Assembly: GCF_043099315.1 (NCBI RefSeq)
Contig: NZ_CP170746.1
Direction: 5' to 3' (one strand)
Length of the DNA: 64,000 nt
DNA from: Chlorogloeopsis fritschii
GTDB taxonomy: Bacteria > Cyanobacteriota > Cyanobacteriia > Cyanobacteriales > Nostocaceae
A program made the translations under genes and the position numbers. Every line of letters begins with the position of its first letter. Positions within the stretch are counted from its first letter, which is position 1. The notes beneath the pieces were generated by a model. The model had not been told where the DNA came from and did not search any database. It worked only from the letters and a program-made list of their open reading frames with translations. Below, piece by piece: positions 24,615 through 33,072 of this stretch.

Positions 24615-24920
24615 TTACTTGCCGCCGTAGAAAAAAGCAACTTCTTTCTCTTTTAAAGGCGCAAAACCAGCATCTACTAGCATTTTGTCAAGTTCTGGTT
24701 GGGGAATGTGTTTTGCCCCAATCCGCACGATACGCGATCGCATGGTATTACTGACACCGCTACGTTGTCTGTTTGCTTCTAGTGCCATGACTTTTTGATA
24801 AAGTTCCAGTTTGGCAGGGGGAATTGGAGAACCATCAAAATCAATTCCCTGTGCGATCGCTTCATCAACAGCATCAGCACCTTTAGTGGTTTGCTTGACT
24901 TCGTTAGTTTCAGCAGTCAT
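24615..24920 (-). CDS. Small cyanobacterial protein, DUF4090-like
   Basis: 101 aa from the ATG at 24920 (MTAETNEVKQTTKGADAV); an open upstream extension to 24959 is considered non-coding. The sequence KGADAVDEAIAQGIDFDGSP, then MALEANRQRSGVSNTMRSR and the C-terminus KEKEVAFFYGGK are strongly conserved in a cyanobacterial family that I recall as DUF4090. It is soluble, charged, without signal peptide. Function unknown. It faces maf, with 118 bp between the stops. Confidence 0.75.
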   Translation of the reverse strand: MTAETNEVKQTTKGADAVDEAIAQGIDFDGSPIPPAKLELYQKVMALEANRQRSGVSNTMRSRIVRIGAKHIPQPELDKMLVDAGFAPLKEKEVAFFYGGK

Positions 24921-25145
24921 GGCTAATATATTTTGCTCGTCAATGCTGCATTCTACCAAGCTTCAGGATACAAAATAGCAATTACTTTTTTGCGTGTAGC
25001 TAATTATCTAACAAGCTGCTATTAAGGCATTTGTGTGCGGTGACAAGAGCCAAGCATAAATATTACCGTATTGTTGCTTACACGCTTGTATATTTAAAAC
25101 TTTTAGATTAATCTCAATCCAACGGTATAGCCATTAGGTGGTGCA

Positions 25146-25529
25146 ATGTCTGAACCCCACACTCCTCCAAGAAAAGACCGTACCCTAGAAAAAGCTCTGA
25201 CTAACAAAATCATCGATGATTATTTTGAGCACTCAGAAAGCTGGTTGCGAGCGATTTTGCGGATGTGCATCTTCTCTTTGGCTCACTTAGACGGACAACC
25301 AGTGTTCATAGTGGAATGCCCCAATCAAGCAGTAGCCAAGCGCTTAAGCCGTAAAACCTATCCTTTTCGAGGCATTATATATTTCTTGACAGATAACTTA
25401 TATCTTGATGACCGCAGTTTGTTTTGCTACCAGGAAGAGGAGGGAATTTGGCGTTGCTTTGATACTAGCACCAATTCTTGGACTACTTTAAGCAATCCAC
25501 AAAAACCTACAGCCTCCACAGACGGATGA
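25146..25529 (+). CDS. Conserved hypothetical protein
   Basis: 127 aa, function not recognised. It has an N-terminal charged segment (PPRKDRTLEKALTNKIIDDY), a mostly helical middle (SWLRAILRMCIFSLAHLDG) and short strands with IVECPNQAVAKRLSRKTYPF. No transmembrane helix is convincing. Pro/Thr-rich tail of about 15 residues. Codon use resembles neighbours, and related proteins are expected in other cyanobacteria. It stands alone; the 185-bp spacer to 24960 contains no visible promoter motif that I can support. Confidence 0.65.
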   Translation: MSEPHTPPRKDRTLEKALTNKIIDDYFEHSESWLRAILRMCIFSLAHLDGQPVFIVECPNQAVAKRLSRKTYPFRGIIYFLTDNLYLDDRSLFCYQEEEGIWRCFDTSTNSWTTLSNPQKPTASTDG

Positions 25530-25545
25530 GAAACTAAAAAATCAA

Positions 25546-25606
25546 CCACAGATACACACGGATGCACACGGATGATTTATCTGTGTTTATCTGTGTCCAT
25601 CTGTGG
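25546..25606. repeat. CCACAGAT/ATCTGTGG inverted dispersed repeat
   Basis: CCACAGAT (25546-25553) and ATCTGTGG (25599-25606) close an imperfect hairpin with internal copies of CACACGGATG and TTTATCTGTGT. A related copy lies at 15277-15316. Confidence 0.6.
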
Positions 25607-25711
25607 TCGTTATTATCATAATATTGGATAACTCAAGGTGAATTCGGCTAATTCACATTAGACGTAATTAGTTAGTAGTTAGTTGTGAAAAAGTACCACT
25701 AATCACTTCTA

Positions 25712-25963
25712 CTATCTTCTTTGTCGTGTTAACAATCCGCCAAAAAACGCCCCTAAAATAGTACCAGTCCACAACCCTGTAGTGCTGCCTTGCCATATAG
25801 CTCCTGGTGTTTCCCAAGCATTGCACATCTGCTGTAAACCCCAAGCTTGGTTTTGGCACTTTTGGCTACGCACAGTTAAGCTAATTTGCCCACCTATGTA
25901 AGCACTTAAAAAGCCTGATAACAATGCTAAAAAGGTGCAAATGAAAATTCGGTTTTTAGTCAT
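25712..25963 (-). CDS. Small two-helix membrane protein
   Basis: 83 aa, unrecognised. Two hydrophobic, glycine-rich segments, residues about 7-28 (FICTFLALLSGFLSAYIGGQ) and 59-77 (TTGLWTGTILGAFFGGLL), flank a polar loop with two cysteines (KCQNQAW, QMCNAW) that could form a disulfide on the outer side. Ends with a basic RQRR. No neighbour in operon. Heptamer repeats lie on both sides (near 25670 and 25975). Codon use and conservation-like pattern favour a real gene, but no function is proposed. Confidence 0.6.
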   Translation of the reverse strand: MTKNRIFICTFLALLSGFLSAYIGGQISLTVRSQKCQNQAWGLQQMCNAWETPGAIWQGSTTGLWTGTILGAFFGGLLTRQRR

Positions 25964-26048
25964 TTAGTAATTAGTTAGTAGTTAGTAGAGGTATTTATTT
26001 ACCACTATCCACTAACCACTAACCACCATCAACTTTCCACCAACAATC

Positions 26049-29000
26049 TCAACCTGTATTTCTCATCCCGGCGGCAATACCGTTAATTGTCAACAATGCC
26101 CCGCGCAGCAGTTCTCCCTTACTATATCGAGAGTGAATAACTCCAGAAGTGGGTATATTCTTTGACTGGCGCAACCGCTTGAGAAGAGCAACCTGGATGA
26201 AACCTAGCGGTACAATTGTGCCATTACGTAGCTGTACAGAACGCTGCAATACAGGATCGCCATCTAAAAGTCGTTGGTGATCGGTGATTTTTAGAACTAA
26301 ATCTCGTGTGAGATAGTATTCGTTGGCAATTTGTTCAAAGAGTCTTTCAAAACGCGGTATATCTTGCGGATTAGATAACTCTTCAACGTAGCGCCGCGCC
26401 ATTTGTAAGTCTACTTTTGCCAATGTCATTTCTGCTTTGGAGATAACCATCTTAAAGAATGGCCATTTAATGTAAAAATAACGCAGCAATTTTAAGTGTT
26501 CTTCCGGTTCTTCATTCAAAAATTCTTGTAATGCTGTGCCTACTCCATACCAGGAAGGTAACAAAAATCTTGTTTGCGTCCAGCTAAATACCCAAGGAAT
26601 TGCCCGCAAACCACTTAAATCTTTTTTACCTGATGGACGACGCGCTGGACGAGAGCTAATTTGTAGGAGGCTAATTTCTTCAATCGGAGTAACTTGGTGG
26701 AAGAAATCAATAAAATCTGGTTCTTCATAGATAAGAGCGCGATAATGAGTACGCGATCGCACTGCCAACTCTTCCATAATTTCATTCCAGGGTTCGATAT
26801 CGTCAAACCCAGTCCGCAGCAAGCTAGCCTGAATTACAGCAGTGGTGATAGTCTCCAAATTGAACAGAGCTAAATCTCGCAAGGAATACTTAGAAGCTAA
26901 AACTTCCCCTTGTTCGGTAATTTTGATGCGCCCGTTGATACTATGACCTGGTTGTGCCAAAATTGCCTCATAAGCTGGGCCACCACCACGTCCAACAGAG
27001 CCACCCCGTCCGTGGAAAATCCGCAGATTAACGCCATAATTCTCAGCAATGTGCTGTAGTGATTTTTGGGCTTTATGAATTTCCCAGTTACTGCTTAAAA
27101 AGCCAGAGTCTTTATTACTATCAGAATACCCCAGCATTACTTCTTGCAGGTTGGGAGTCAGAGAAGAATGAGACACGGAGAGTGGGACACGCTCTGACGC
27201 GGAGAAAGATTCATTCTTCCTGTCCCCTGTCCCCTGTCCCCTGTCCCCTGTCACCTGTCCCCTATCCCATGTCACCTGTCCCCTATCCCCTTCAATTGCT
27301 GCAAAACCACCTGCTAACAAAGCCCGATACAAGGGTAACTCAAACAACTGCCGCATGACGCTGCGCGATCGCTGCAAGTCTTCTACTGTTTCAAATAGAG
27401 GAACTACTTGAATTGTGCCCACAGCAGTACCAGGATCGTAAAGCCCTGCTTCTTTGGCTAAAAGCAATACTTCCAGTACGTCGCTGACTTGGCGGCACAT
27501 ACTGATAATGTATGTTTTGCAGATGTCGCCACCAAATTCTTGTTGTAGTGATCGCACTACCCGCAAGGTTTCAATGACGTCGTTAGTTTTGTATGAAAAT
27601 GGTAATTCTGCTGGAATTAAGGGGCGGCGAGTTTGTAGCTCGCTCACCAACCAAGCAACTCTCTCTTCCTCGCTCAATTCGTTGTAAGGTTGCTTTAAAA
27701 CACCCAAGTACTCCAAAATTTCATTTAAAGCATCCGAGTGGCGCGATGATTCTTGACGGATATCCAAACAAGTCAGGTTAAAACCAAAAATTTCTACCTG
27801 ACAAATCAAATTTTCTAGTTCGCGACTAGTTAATCCTGTTTCATTTAAATTACGTTCAATCAGCCGCAGTTCTGCCAAAAATTCTTCTCCGGAGCGATAA
27901 ATTGGCGTGTTATCGTTTTTGATAATTTCCCGTTTCGAGAGAGCCAAATTGCGATCGCGTGTATTTTCCAGACGCTTAAGCACATACGACATTTTCAACC
28001 GATACGGTTCTTGGCGATAACGCAGTGCTAACTCGTCGTATACTTCACTCAGTTGCGATTGCTCTATCTCCAAAGATTCCAGCAAATCTGGTAGAACATC
28101 ACTCCAATGCAGTGACACGCTTAATAAATTGATCAGGCGTTTGACTGATTGAATATACCTTTCTAAAACAATGTTGCGCTGATAGCAAGCTGTCTGCCAA
28201 GTGATTTCTGGTGTTACCGATGGGTTGCCATCTCTGTCTGCCCCTACCCAAGAACCAAACTTGCAAAAGTTCTTCCTCGGTGGTTCCAGCCAGGGAAAAG
28301 TGCCAGCTAAAGAGCGCTGTAAATGCTTGTATAATTGGGGAATAGTATCAAACAAAACTTCCTGGAAGTAGTGCAGAGCGTAATCTACTTCATCTAGCAC
28401 TGAAGGTTTAAACTGGTGCAACTCATCAGTGCGCCACCACAAACGAATTTCTTCTATCAATTGTTCTCGTATTTCTGTTGCTTCCCACGAACCACAATTA
28501 CCAACACGCTTTTCAACTACATCTAGCTGCTGTAGTAATTTGACTACTCGTCTTTGTTTATCGCGAATCGTGTGGCGGACAATTTCTGTTGGGTGAGCTG
28601 TGAACACTAGCTGCACGTCTAACTGTGCAATTAGGCGTTGAATTTGTTGGGGCGGTACGTTTAGCTGATATAAATGGGGAAACAAGGCAGCAAAAGTGCC
28701 TTTGCGTTTACCACTTAAATCAGCTTGCCAACTTTTTGTCAACAAGTCTGCTCCCAATCCGTTGTTGAGAGGTTTTTCTTCTGTATGAGAAACTGATGAA
28801 GAAATGATATTTGGTAAAGTTTCTTGAGTTCCTGCTTCTTTGTCCACCTCATAACGATTCATTTGCTGCCGTTGTTCGTAGTCCTGCTCTATGATGTTGA
28901 TCAGCTGGAAATACAAAGCAAAAGCACGAGCCGCTCGAATGGCTTCGTTAATGTTGAGCTGCTCAATTAATTTGAATACAGAGGAAGCTTGATCGTTATT

Positions 29001-29186
29001 TGCTTGTCCTTCTGGCGAACACAAATCGCGTAATTGCCGCAACAAATCCACCATTTTTTGGCCGCATTCCTGCCGAAGAACGGACTCCCATAATTCCTCT
29101 ACTATTTGTAGACGATGGCGTAAAAATAAATCGGAGGCAGGGTATACATTCACATCCTGAGAGAAAAAGTATAAAAGGGAACTCAT
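26049..29186 (-). CDS. ppc: Phosphoenolpyruvate carboxylase
   Basis: 1045 aa. It carboxylates phosphoenolpyruvate to oxaloacetate, the anaplerotic CO2-fixing step. Catalytic His198 is in VFTAHPTEIVRHTIRDK; VGADRDGNPSVTP, the central LGYSDSNKDSGF, the FHGRGGSVGRGGGP loop and the C-terminal AAGMRNTG are intact. An insert at about residues 633-678 contains three seven-residue repeats (DRGQVTW, DRGQVTG, DRGQGTG) encoded by a heptanucleotide tract (27219-27290), followed by a Ser-rich stretch. It precedes the catalytic LQEVMLGYSDSNKD block in a region that is variable in Nostocales enzymes, so function is probably kept. A second low-complexity stretch is at 115-145. Confidence 0.97.
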   Translation of the reverse strand: MSSLLYFFSQDVNVYPASDLFLRHRLQIVEELWESVLRQECGQKMVDLLRQLRDLCSPEGQANNDQASSVFKLIEQLNINEAIRAARAFALYFQLINIIEQDYEQRQQMNRYEVDKEAGTQETLPNIISSSVSHTEEKPLNNGLGADLLTKSWQADLSGKRKGTFAALFPHLYQLNVPPQQIQRLIAQLDVQLVFTAHPTEIVRHTIRDKQRRVVKLLQQLDVVEKRVGNCGSWEATEIREQLIEEIRLWWRTDELHQFKPSVLDEVDYALHYFQEVLFDTIPQLYKHLQRSLAGTFPWLEPPRKNFCKFGSWVGADRDGNPSVTPEITWQTACYQRNIVLERYIQSVKRLINLLSVSLHWSDVLPDLLESLEIEQSQLSEVYDELALRYRQEPYRLKMSYVLKRLENTRDRNLALSKREIIKNDNTPIYRSGEEFLAELRLIERNLNETGLTSRELENLICQVEIFGFNLTCLDIRQESSRHSDALNEILEYLGVLKQPYNELSEEERVAWLVSELQTRRPLIPAELPFSYKTNDVIETLRVVRSLQQEFGGDICKTYIISMCRQVSDVLEVLLLAKEAGLYDPGTAVGTIQVVPLFETVEDLQRSRSVMRQLFELPLYRALLAGGFAAIEGDRGQVTWDRGQVTGDRGQGTGDRKNESFSASERVPLSVSHSSLTPNLQEVMLGYSDSNKDSGFLSSNWEIHKAQKSLQHIAENYGVNLRIFHGRGGSVGRGGGPAYEAILAQPGHSINGRIKITEQGEVLASKYSLRDLALFNLETITTAVIQASLLRTGFDDIEPWNEIMEELAVRSRTHYRALIYEEPDFIDFFHQVTPIEEISLLQISSRPARRPSGKKDLSGLRAIPWVFSWTQTRFLLPSWYGVGTALQEFLNEEPEEHLKLLRYFYIKWPFFKMVISKAEMTLAKVDLQMARRYVEELSNPQDIPRFERLFEQIANEYYLTRDLVLKITDHQRLLDGDPVLQRSVQLRNGTIVPLGFIQVALLKRLRQSKNIPTSGVIHSRYSKGELLRGALLTINGIAAGMRNTG
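27219..27290. repeat. Heptanucleotide repeat inserted in frame in ppc
   Basis: About ten units of CCCTGTC with minor variants (CACCTGT, CCCTATC). Because 7 x 3 = 21, each three units encode one seven-residue repeat and the frame is kept. The same heptamer occurs in the spacer at 14634-14658. Confidence 0.85.
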
Positions 29187-29288
29187 ATCCTCTGTTCTGT
29201 TAAAGCTAGTTATTTTTATGATTTCAGGTTTTGTACTCTACAGTCATGGAATTTGCCACGATAATTTCCAGAAAATATAGTATAATAA

Positions 29289-29525
29289 CTAACCTTCGTT
29301 TTCTAGATTGTCTTCTGGAAAGTCAAGAATTGGCAGGCGATCGCCGCGAAATATTTCTTCAGTAGCTTCTCCGATCGCTTGTAAAGTTTGTGCGGTGGCT
29401 TTCTCTGCTAACAGCAACATGAGGACAGATGCCGTACCAACTTGTAAGAGGAAAGATTGGGGAATGGAAAACAAAACTAAATTAAGATCGGAATTTGTGG
29501 AAGATTTAGAGTTTAAAGACGACAT
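29289..29525 (-). CDS. Small cyanobacterial hypothetical protein
   Basis: 78 aa, unrecognised function. The core LLQVGTASVLMLLLAEKATAQTLQAIGEATEEIFRGDRLP has one hydrophobic helix (residues about 26-45) followed by an amphipathic helix; I have seen this arrangement in small Nostocales proteins. C-terminus is acidic (FPEDNLENEG). It lies 102 bp upstream of ppc on the same strand, so cotranscription is possible. A competing open frame on the plus strand (29308-29586) looks like its shadow. Confidence 0.65.
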   Translation of the reverse strand: MSSLNSKSSTNSDLNLVLFSIPQSFLLQVGTASVLMLLLAEKATAQTLQAIGEATEEIFRGDRLPILDFPEDNLENEG

Positions 29526-29737
29526 AAGTTATATTCTCATGTGTTGGGAGGATGGATGGAAACCGGCAAAATTCGACAAATGGTAGACTTGCAAGCTAAA
29601 ACTGTGCTTTGCTGGTTTGGCAAATTTATAATGCCAAAAATAATGTTAAAAAACTTCATAGCATGATGATTCTTATGGTTCTAGTTTACAAGTCAAGATA
29701 CTATCCCCAATACTAGCTCCTGCATACTTAACTTCCC

Positions 29738-32704
29738 ATGAAAACAGCATTACCACCTAACCAGCAGTCTCTAATACAATGGGTAAGCCAAGCAACAGGA
29801 ATCAACACTTTAGGGGTGAAAATCCGGTTGCGGGGAAACAATCTATACATCCTTTGTGAAAGTCAAGAATGCCCCCGGCGTTGGCGTACTCTGTCTGATT
29901 TGCTGCACGCACTACAGCATACAAATTTGGATGTTTTGACAAGTAGCGAACAACCCTCAATATACCAAGTTTTCGTCTACGGTCGAAAGAAGGGTGAAAC
30001 CAAGCCCCAATGGTGCCATCAAGTTTTCTTAAATCAATTGGAGCGCCACTTAGAACAGGTAGAACAAGCCTTACTCCAAGATGCAGAAAAATCCTCTCAA
30101 ACTGGTGGGGCACTGGTTCTTTCTAACGAGAGCTTGGCACGGCAAGGCAATCCAGACGCGATCGCTCGCTATTTGAGTGAGACGCTGAGTTCTTTGGGTG
30201 TGGCGGTAGAAGTTAAAGTTAAGCAGCAACAGGTAACTCCACAAAATCTCACCGCTCAAAATCGACTGTGGATATATTGTCAGTCTAGTTATGTCCCCGA
30301 TCCTTCATTAATTGCCGAGCCAGTAGCGCGGAAATTACGCAATCTCAAGCTTTCTGGCTACGAAGATGCAGTTATTGCCACGACAGTAGCAGGTGAAACA
30401 GGCTTTGGTTGGGTGCTGCGGGTGGATCTGACACCAGCCGAAGCGATGCTGAAAGAATGGGCGCGTTGGGGAGATGTACAGGCGATCGCCCGCTTAGTAA
30501 ACGATAAATTATCACAGTTCAATCTCAAGGTGGGGATAACTCTAAAAGAATCCACACTACATATGTTTTGCAGCCCAATTGCCCCGGAGCCAACAACATT
30601 CCAAATACCAGACAAAGCCCTGTGCTTGAGAGTAATAATGTCGCAGCTGGAAGTGATTGCCCCCCAAGGTATTGTTGCGGCTACTCTTTACGGGCACACA
30701 CACGCCGACAAGCAACCAGCTTGGATTGATTGGCAAACTTTACCCGCCTCAGAACATCAGGCTTTAGCACCATCAGTAATGGAATTGGCAGCTGGAGGCG
30801 ATCAACCTGCTCTTGTTTTCTTATTAGAGCGGATGCTCAATCCCGATTTGGATCTTCGCCTCAAAACAGGTGGAACTCGCGTTCTGTTGGTATGGAAAGG
30901 CGATTTGTTACACATTATGTGCGACGCACCAGTCTGCCCTGCCCGCAAACGAGTAGCAGACAAAGTTACTCAGTTTGTCTCCCAGTTAAACATTCCTGGT
31001 TTAGCAGGAGTACGTGTTTACGGACGTCGTGCAGGTAACAAGGAACCTTTATGGCATTATGGCGTCGATTTTGTCAACCGCCAACGTTTAGTGCCAGAAG
31101 CTACTCCGGAATTCGCCGCTACCGCTGCCTACGTTGGCGATCTGATCCCATCTGAGGGTAGCGAGCCTGTGTTGCGTCCTGATTTAACTAGACAAGAAGT
31201 ACAAAGTATTTTTGCAGAAGTTGCTTGGTATTGGGGTACAAAACTCAGACAGTGGCTTTTGGCAACACAGCTATTGACTGAAACCAACCAGCCGCAAGAG
31301 CAAGCTGCAGACGAACACGCCGACTATCGGGTTGCAATAGTTTGGGGTACTCTGGGATTATTGCTAACCTTGCAGTCAGATTGGATCTTAGGTCAAATTG
31401 TTGCTAACACTACACCTCCAGCACCAAAAACTGTTAGCACTCCAGCTCCAACATCTGTCGCTAATTCTCTAGAAAATAACGAAAGTACAATCTTTTTTGC
31501 CAATACATCAAAAGAAAAATCTCCCAGTAATCGAACAGAAGTATTTAATGCTTCTGGATTCACGAGCATAGAAGATACCAAACCAAGGGAAAAAGCAACT
31601 GCAACTGCAATTTTGTTGGCAGCGCGATCGCAGTTTCCCAGTTTCAACGCTCGGCAATTAGATGAGCAGCTAGCACTTTACAGACAAAGGCTTACCAAGA
31701 CTGGCAAACCGCCAGATGTCTTAATTCTTGGCTCTTCTCGCGCTCTGAGGGGTATAGATCCCTTGGCGCTTTCTAAAGCTCTTGCAACTCACGGATATCC
31801 CAATATCGATGTATTTAATTTTGGTATCAATGGAGCCACAGCACAAGTTGTAGATTTTATCTTACGCCGGGTTTTAGAACCATCTGAACTGCCAAAACTG
31901 ATAATTTGGGCAGATGGTGCGCGTGCCTTCAACAGTGGTAGGGAGGATATAACTTTTAACGCGATCGCATCATCGCCAGGTTACCAAAAGGTGTTGCAAA
32001 AAGAGTTAGCAAATCAGAATTCTGATGATACTATTAGTAGCTCTCAACCTACCCAAGGAGAGCAAAAAGCAAAAACTCAGCCAGATAATAATAATTCTTT
32101 AGATAAATTTTTAAATCAAGCTTTATCTTCTGTTTCTAAGACACACCAACAGCGCACTCAACTTAAAAGTTTACTCAATCAAAAACTCAAGTCTGTGCCA
32201 TTTATGCAAGATAGTTCTGGAAAAAGTGGCATAAAGGTTACAAACTTAGATACCGAGCAGCATATTGTTGATCACGCAGTTGATTTTGATGGTTTCTTAC
32301 CTTTATCGATTCGTTTTAACCCAGCCCAATATTATCAAAAACATCCTAAAGTTGCTGGTAACTACGATAATGACTATACTGCTTTTAAATTAGAAGGCAA
32401 GCAAGAAATTGCCTTAGACTCTGTATTGCGGTTTGCTGAATCTAAAAAAATTAATTTAGTGTTTGTGAATATGCCTCTAACCGCAGAATATTTAGATCCA
32501 ATCCGTCAGCAATATGAGCAAGAATTTCAGCAGTATATGTTAAATTTAGCTGGGCGTTCCAACTTGATTTATCGAGATTTTATAGTTCTTTGGCCTAAAG
32601 CCAATGACTACTTTTCCGATCCCAGTCATCTCAATCGTTATGGTGCATACGAAGTCTCACAAAAACTTGCTATTGATCCAATGATTCCTTGGCCTGCAAA
32701 ATAG
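29738..32704 (+). CDS. DUF1574 protein: four N-terminal repeats plus SGNH-like domain
   Basis: 988 aa. Four related units of roughly 105 aa fill residues 10-465, each with LGV..I....L.I.C (LYILCESQEC, LWIYCQSS, LHMFCSPI, LHIMCDAPVC) and a later VYGR-like strand. A single membrane helix follows at about 532-549. The outer part has an SGNH/AlgX-like hydrolase fold: VLILGSSRALRG (Ser about 665), FNFGINGATAQVV, WADGARAF and the Asp-His pair in FSDPSHLNRYGA (about 960). Such proteins transfer acyl groups onto surface polymers together with an MBOAT partner, which is the next gene. The acceptor is unknown and the role of the N-terminal repeats is undescribed to my knowledge. Confidence 0.8.
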   Translation: MKTALPPNQQSLIQWVSQATGINTLGVKIRLRGNNLYILCESQECPRRWRTLSDLLHALQHTNLDVLTSSEQPSIYQVFVYGRKKGETKPQWCHQVFLNQLERHLEQVEQALLQDAEKSSQTGGALVLSNESLARQGNPDAIARYLSETLSSLGVAVEVKVKQQQVTPQNLTAQNRLWIYCQSSYVPDPSLIAEPVARKLRNLKLSGYEDAVIATTVAGETGFGWVLRVDLTPAEAMLKEWARWGDVQAIARLVNDKLSQFNLKVGITLKESTLHMFCSPIAPEPTTFQIPDKALCLRVIMSQLEVIAPQGIVAATLYGHTHADKQPAWIDWQTLPASEHQALAPSVMELAAGGDQPALVFLLERMLNPDLDLRLKTGGTRVLLVWKGDLLHIMCDAPVCPARKRVADKVTQFVSQLNIPGLAGVRVYGRRAGNKEPLWHYGVDFVNRQRLVPEATPEFAATAAYVGDLIPSEGSEPVLRPDLTRQEVQSIFAEVAWYWGTKLRQWLLATQLLTETNQPQEQAADEHADYRVAIVWGTLGLLLTLQSDWILGQIVANTTPPAPKTVSTPAPTSVANSLENNESTIFFANTSKEKSPSNRTEVFNASGFTSIEDTKPREKATATAILLAARSQFPSFNARQLDEQLALYRQRLTKTGKPPDVLILGSSRALRGIDPLALSKALATHGYPNIDVFNFGINGATAQVVDFILRRVLEPSELPKLIIWADGARAFNSGREDITFNAIASSPGYQKVLQKELANQNSDDTISSSQPTQGEQKAKTQPDNNNSLDKFLNQALSSVSKTHQQRTQLKSLLNQKLKSVPFMQDSSGKSGIKVTNLDTEQHIVDHAVDFDGFLPLSIRFNPAQYYQKHPKVAGNYDNDYTAFKLEGKQEIALDSVLRFAESKKINLVFVNMPLTAEYLDPIRQQYEQEFQQYMLNLAGRSNLIYRDFIVLWPKANDYFSDPSHLNRYGAYEVSQKLAIDPMIPWPAK

Positions 32705-33072
32705 TTCAATGCTTACTAGAAGGCAGCTATGTTGGAGGCAGGAGGCAGTAGGAAATTAAAGACAAGGTAAAGGGAGACAAGGAGAGATGGAGACAACAAA
32801 GCGAAGGAGCAGAGGGCAAAAGGGAAGAGATGGGGGAGATGGGGAGTAATAAACAATCAACTACTAACCACTAACTACTAAATACTGTACGGGCGGGTTT
32901 AAAAGATAAATTGTCGGTTTTAACCCAAAGTTAATCAACAAAACCCGCACGGCAGTCGCTACAACGGAGCGGAGCCGGAGACGCTCCGCCTCCGGGGAAC
33001 CTCCAAGGGCGCGCTGCCTCCCCTACTAACTACTAACCAATGAAAAATGACCAATGACTAATGACTAATTAG
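32705..33072. repeat. Repeat-filled spacer between DUF1574 and MBOAT genes
   Basis: No gene. In order: a purine-rich tract of GGAG/GGGAGA motifs (32740-32845), TAACTACTAA heptamer repeats, a family C inverted-repeat element at 32885-32955, a GC-rich hairpin around 32960-33000 (GGAGCGGAGCCGGAGACGCT), and more CTAACTACTAAC repeats to 33070. The MBOAT ATG directly follows. Confidence 0.6.
32885..32955. mobile_element. MITE-like element, family C copy 1
   Basis: CTGTACGGGCGGGTTT at the left and AAAACCCGCACGGCAG at the right, inverted, 71 bp in all. Related copies at 48881-48948 and 56133-56199; all three sit within TTAGTAG repeat tracts. Confidence 0.6.

Noticed and set aside
29308..29586. 92-codon plus-strand frame
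   Set aside because: Antisense shadow of the small gene at 29289-29525, with unlikely cysteine/serine-rich composition.
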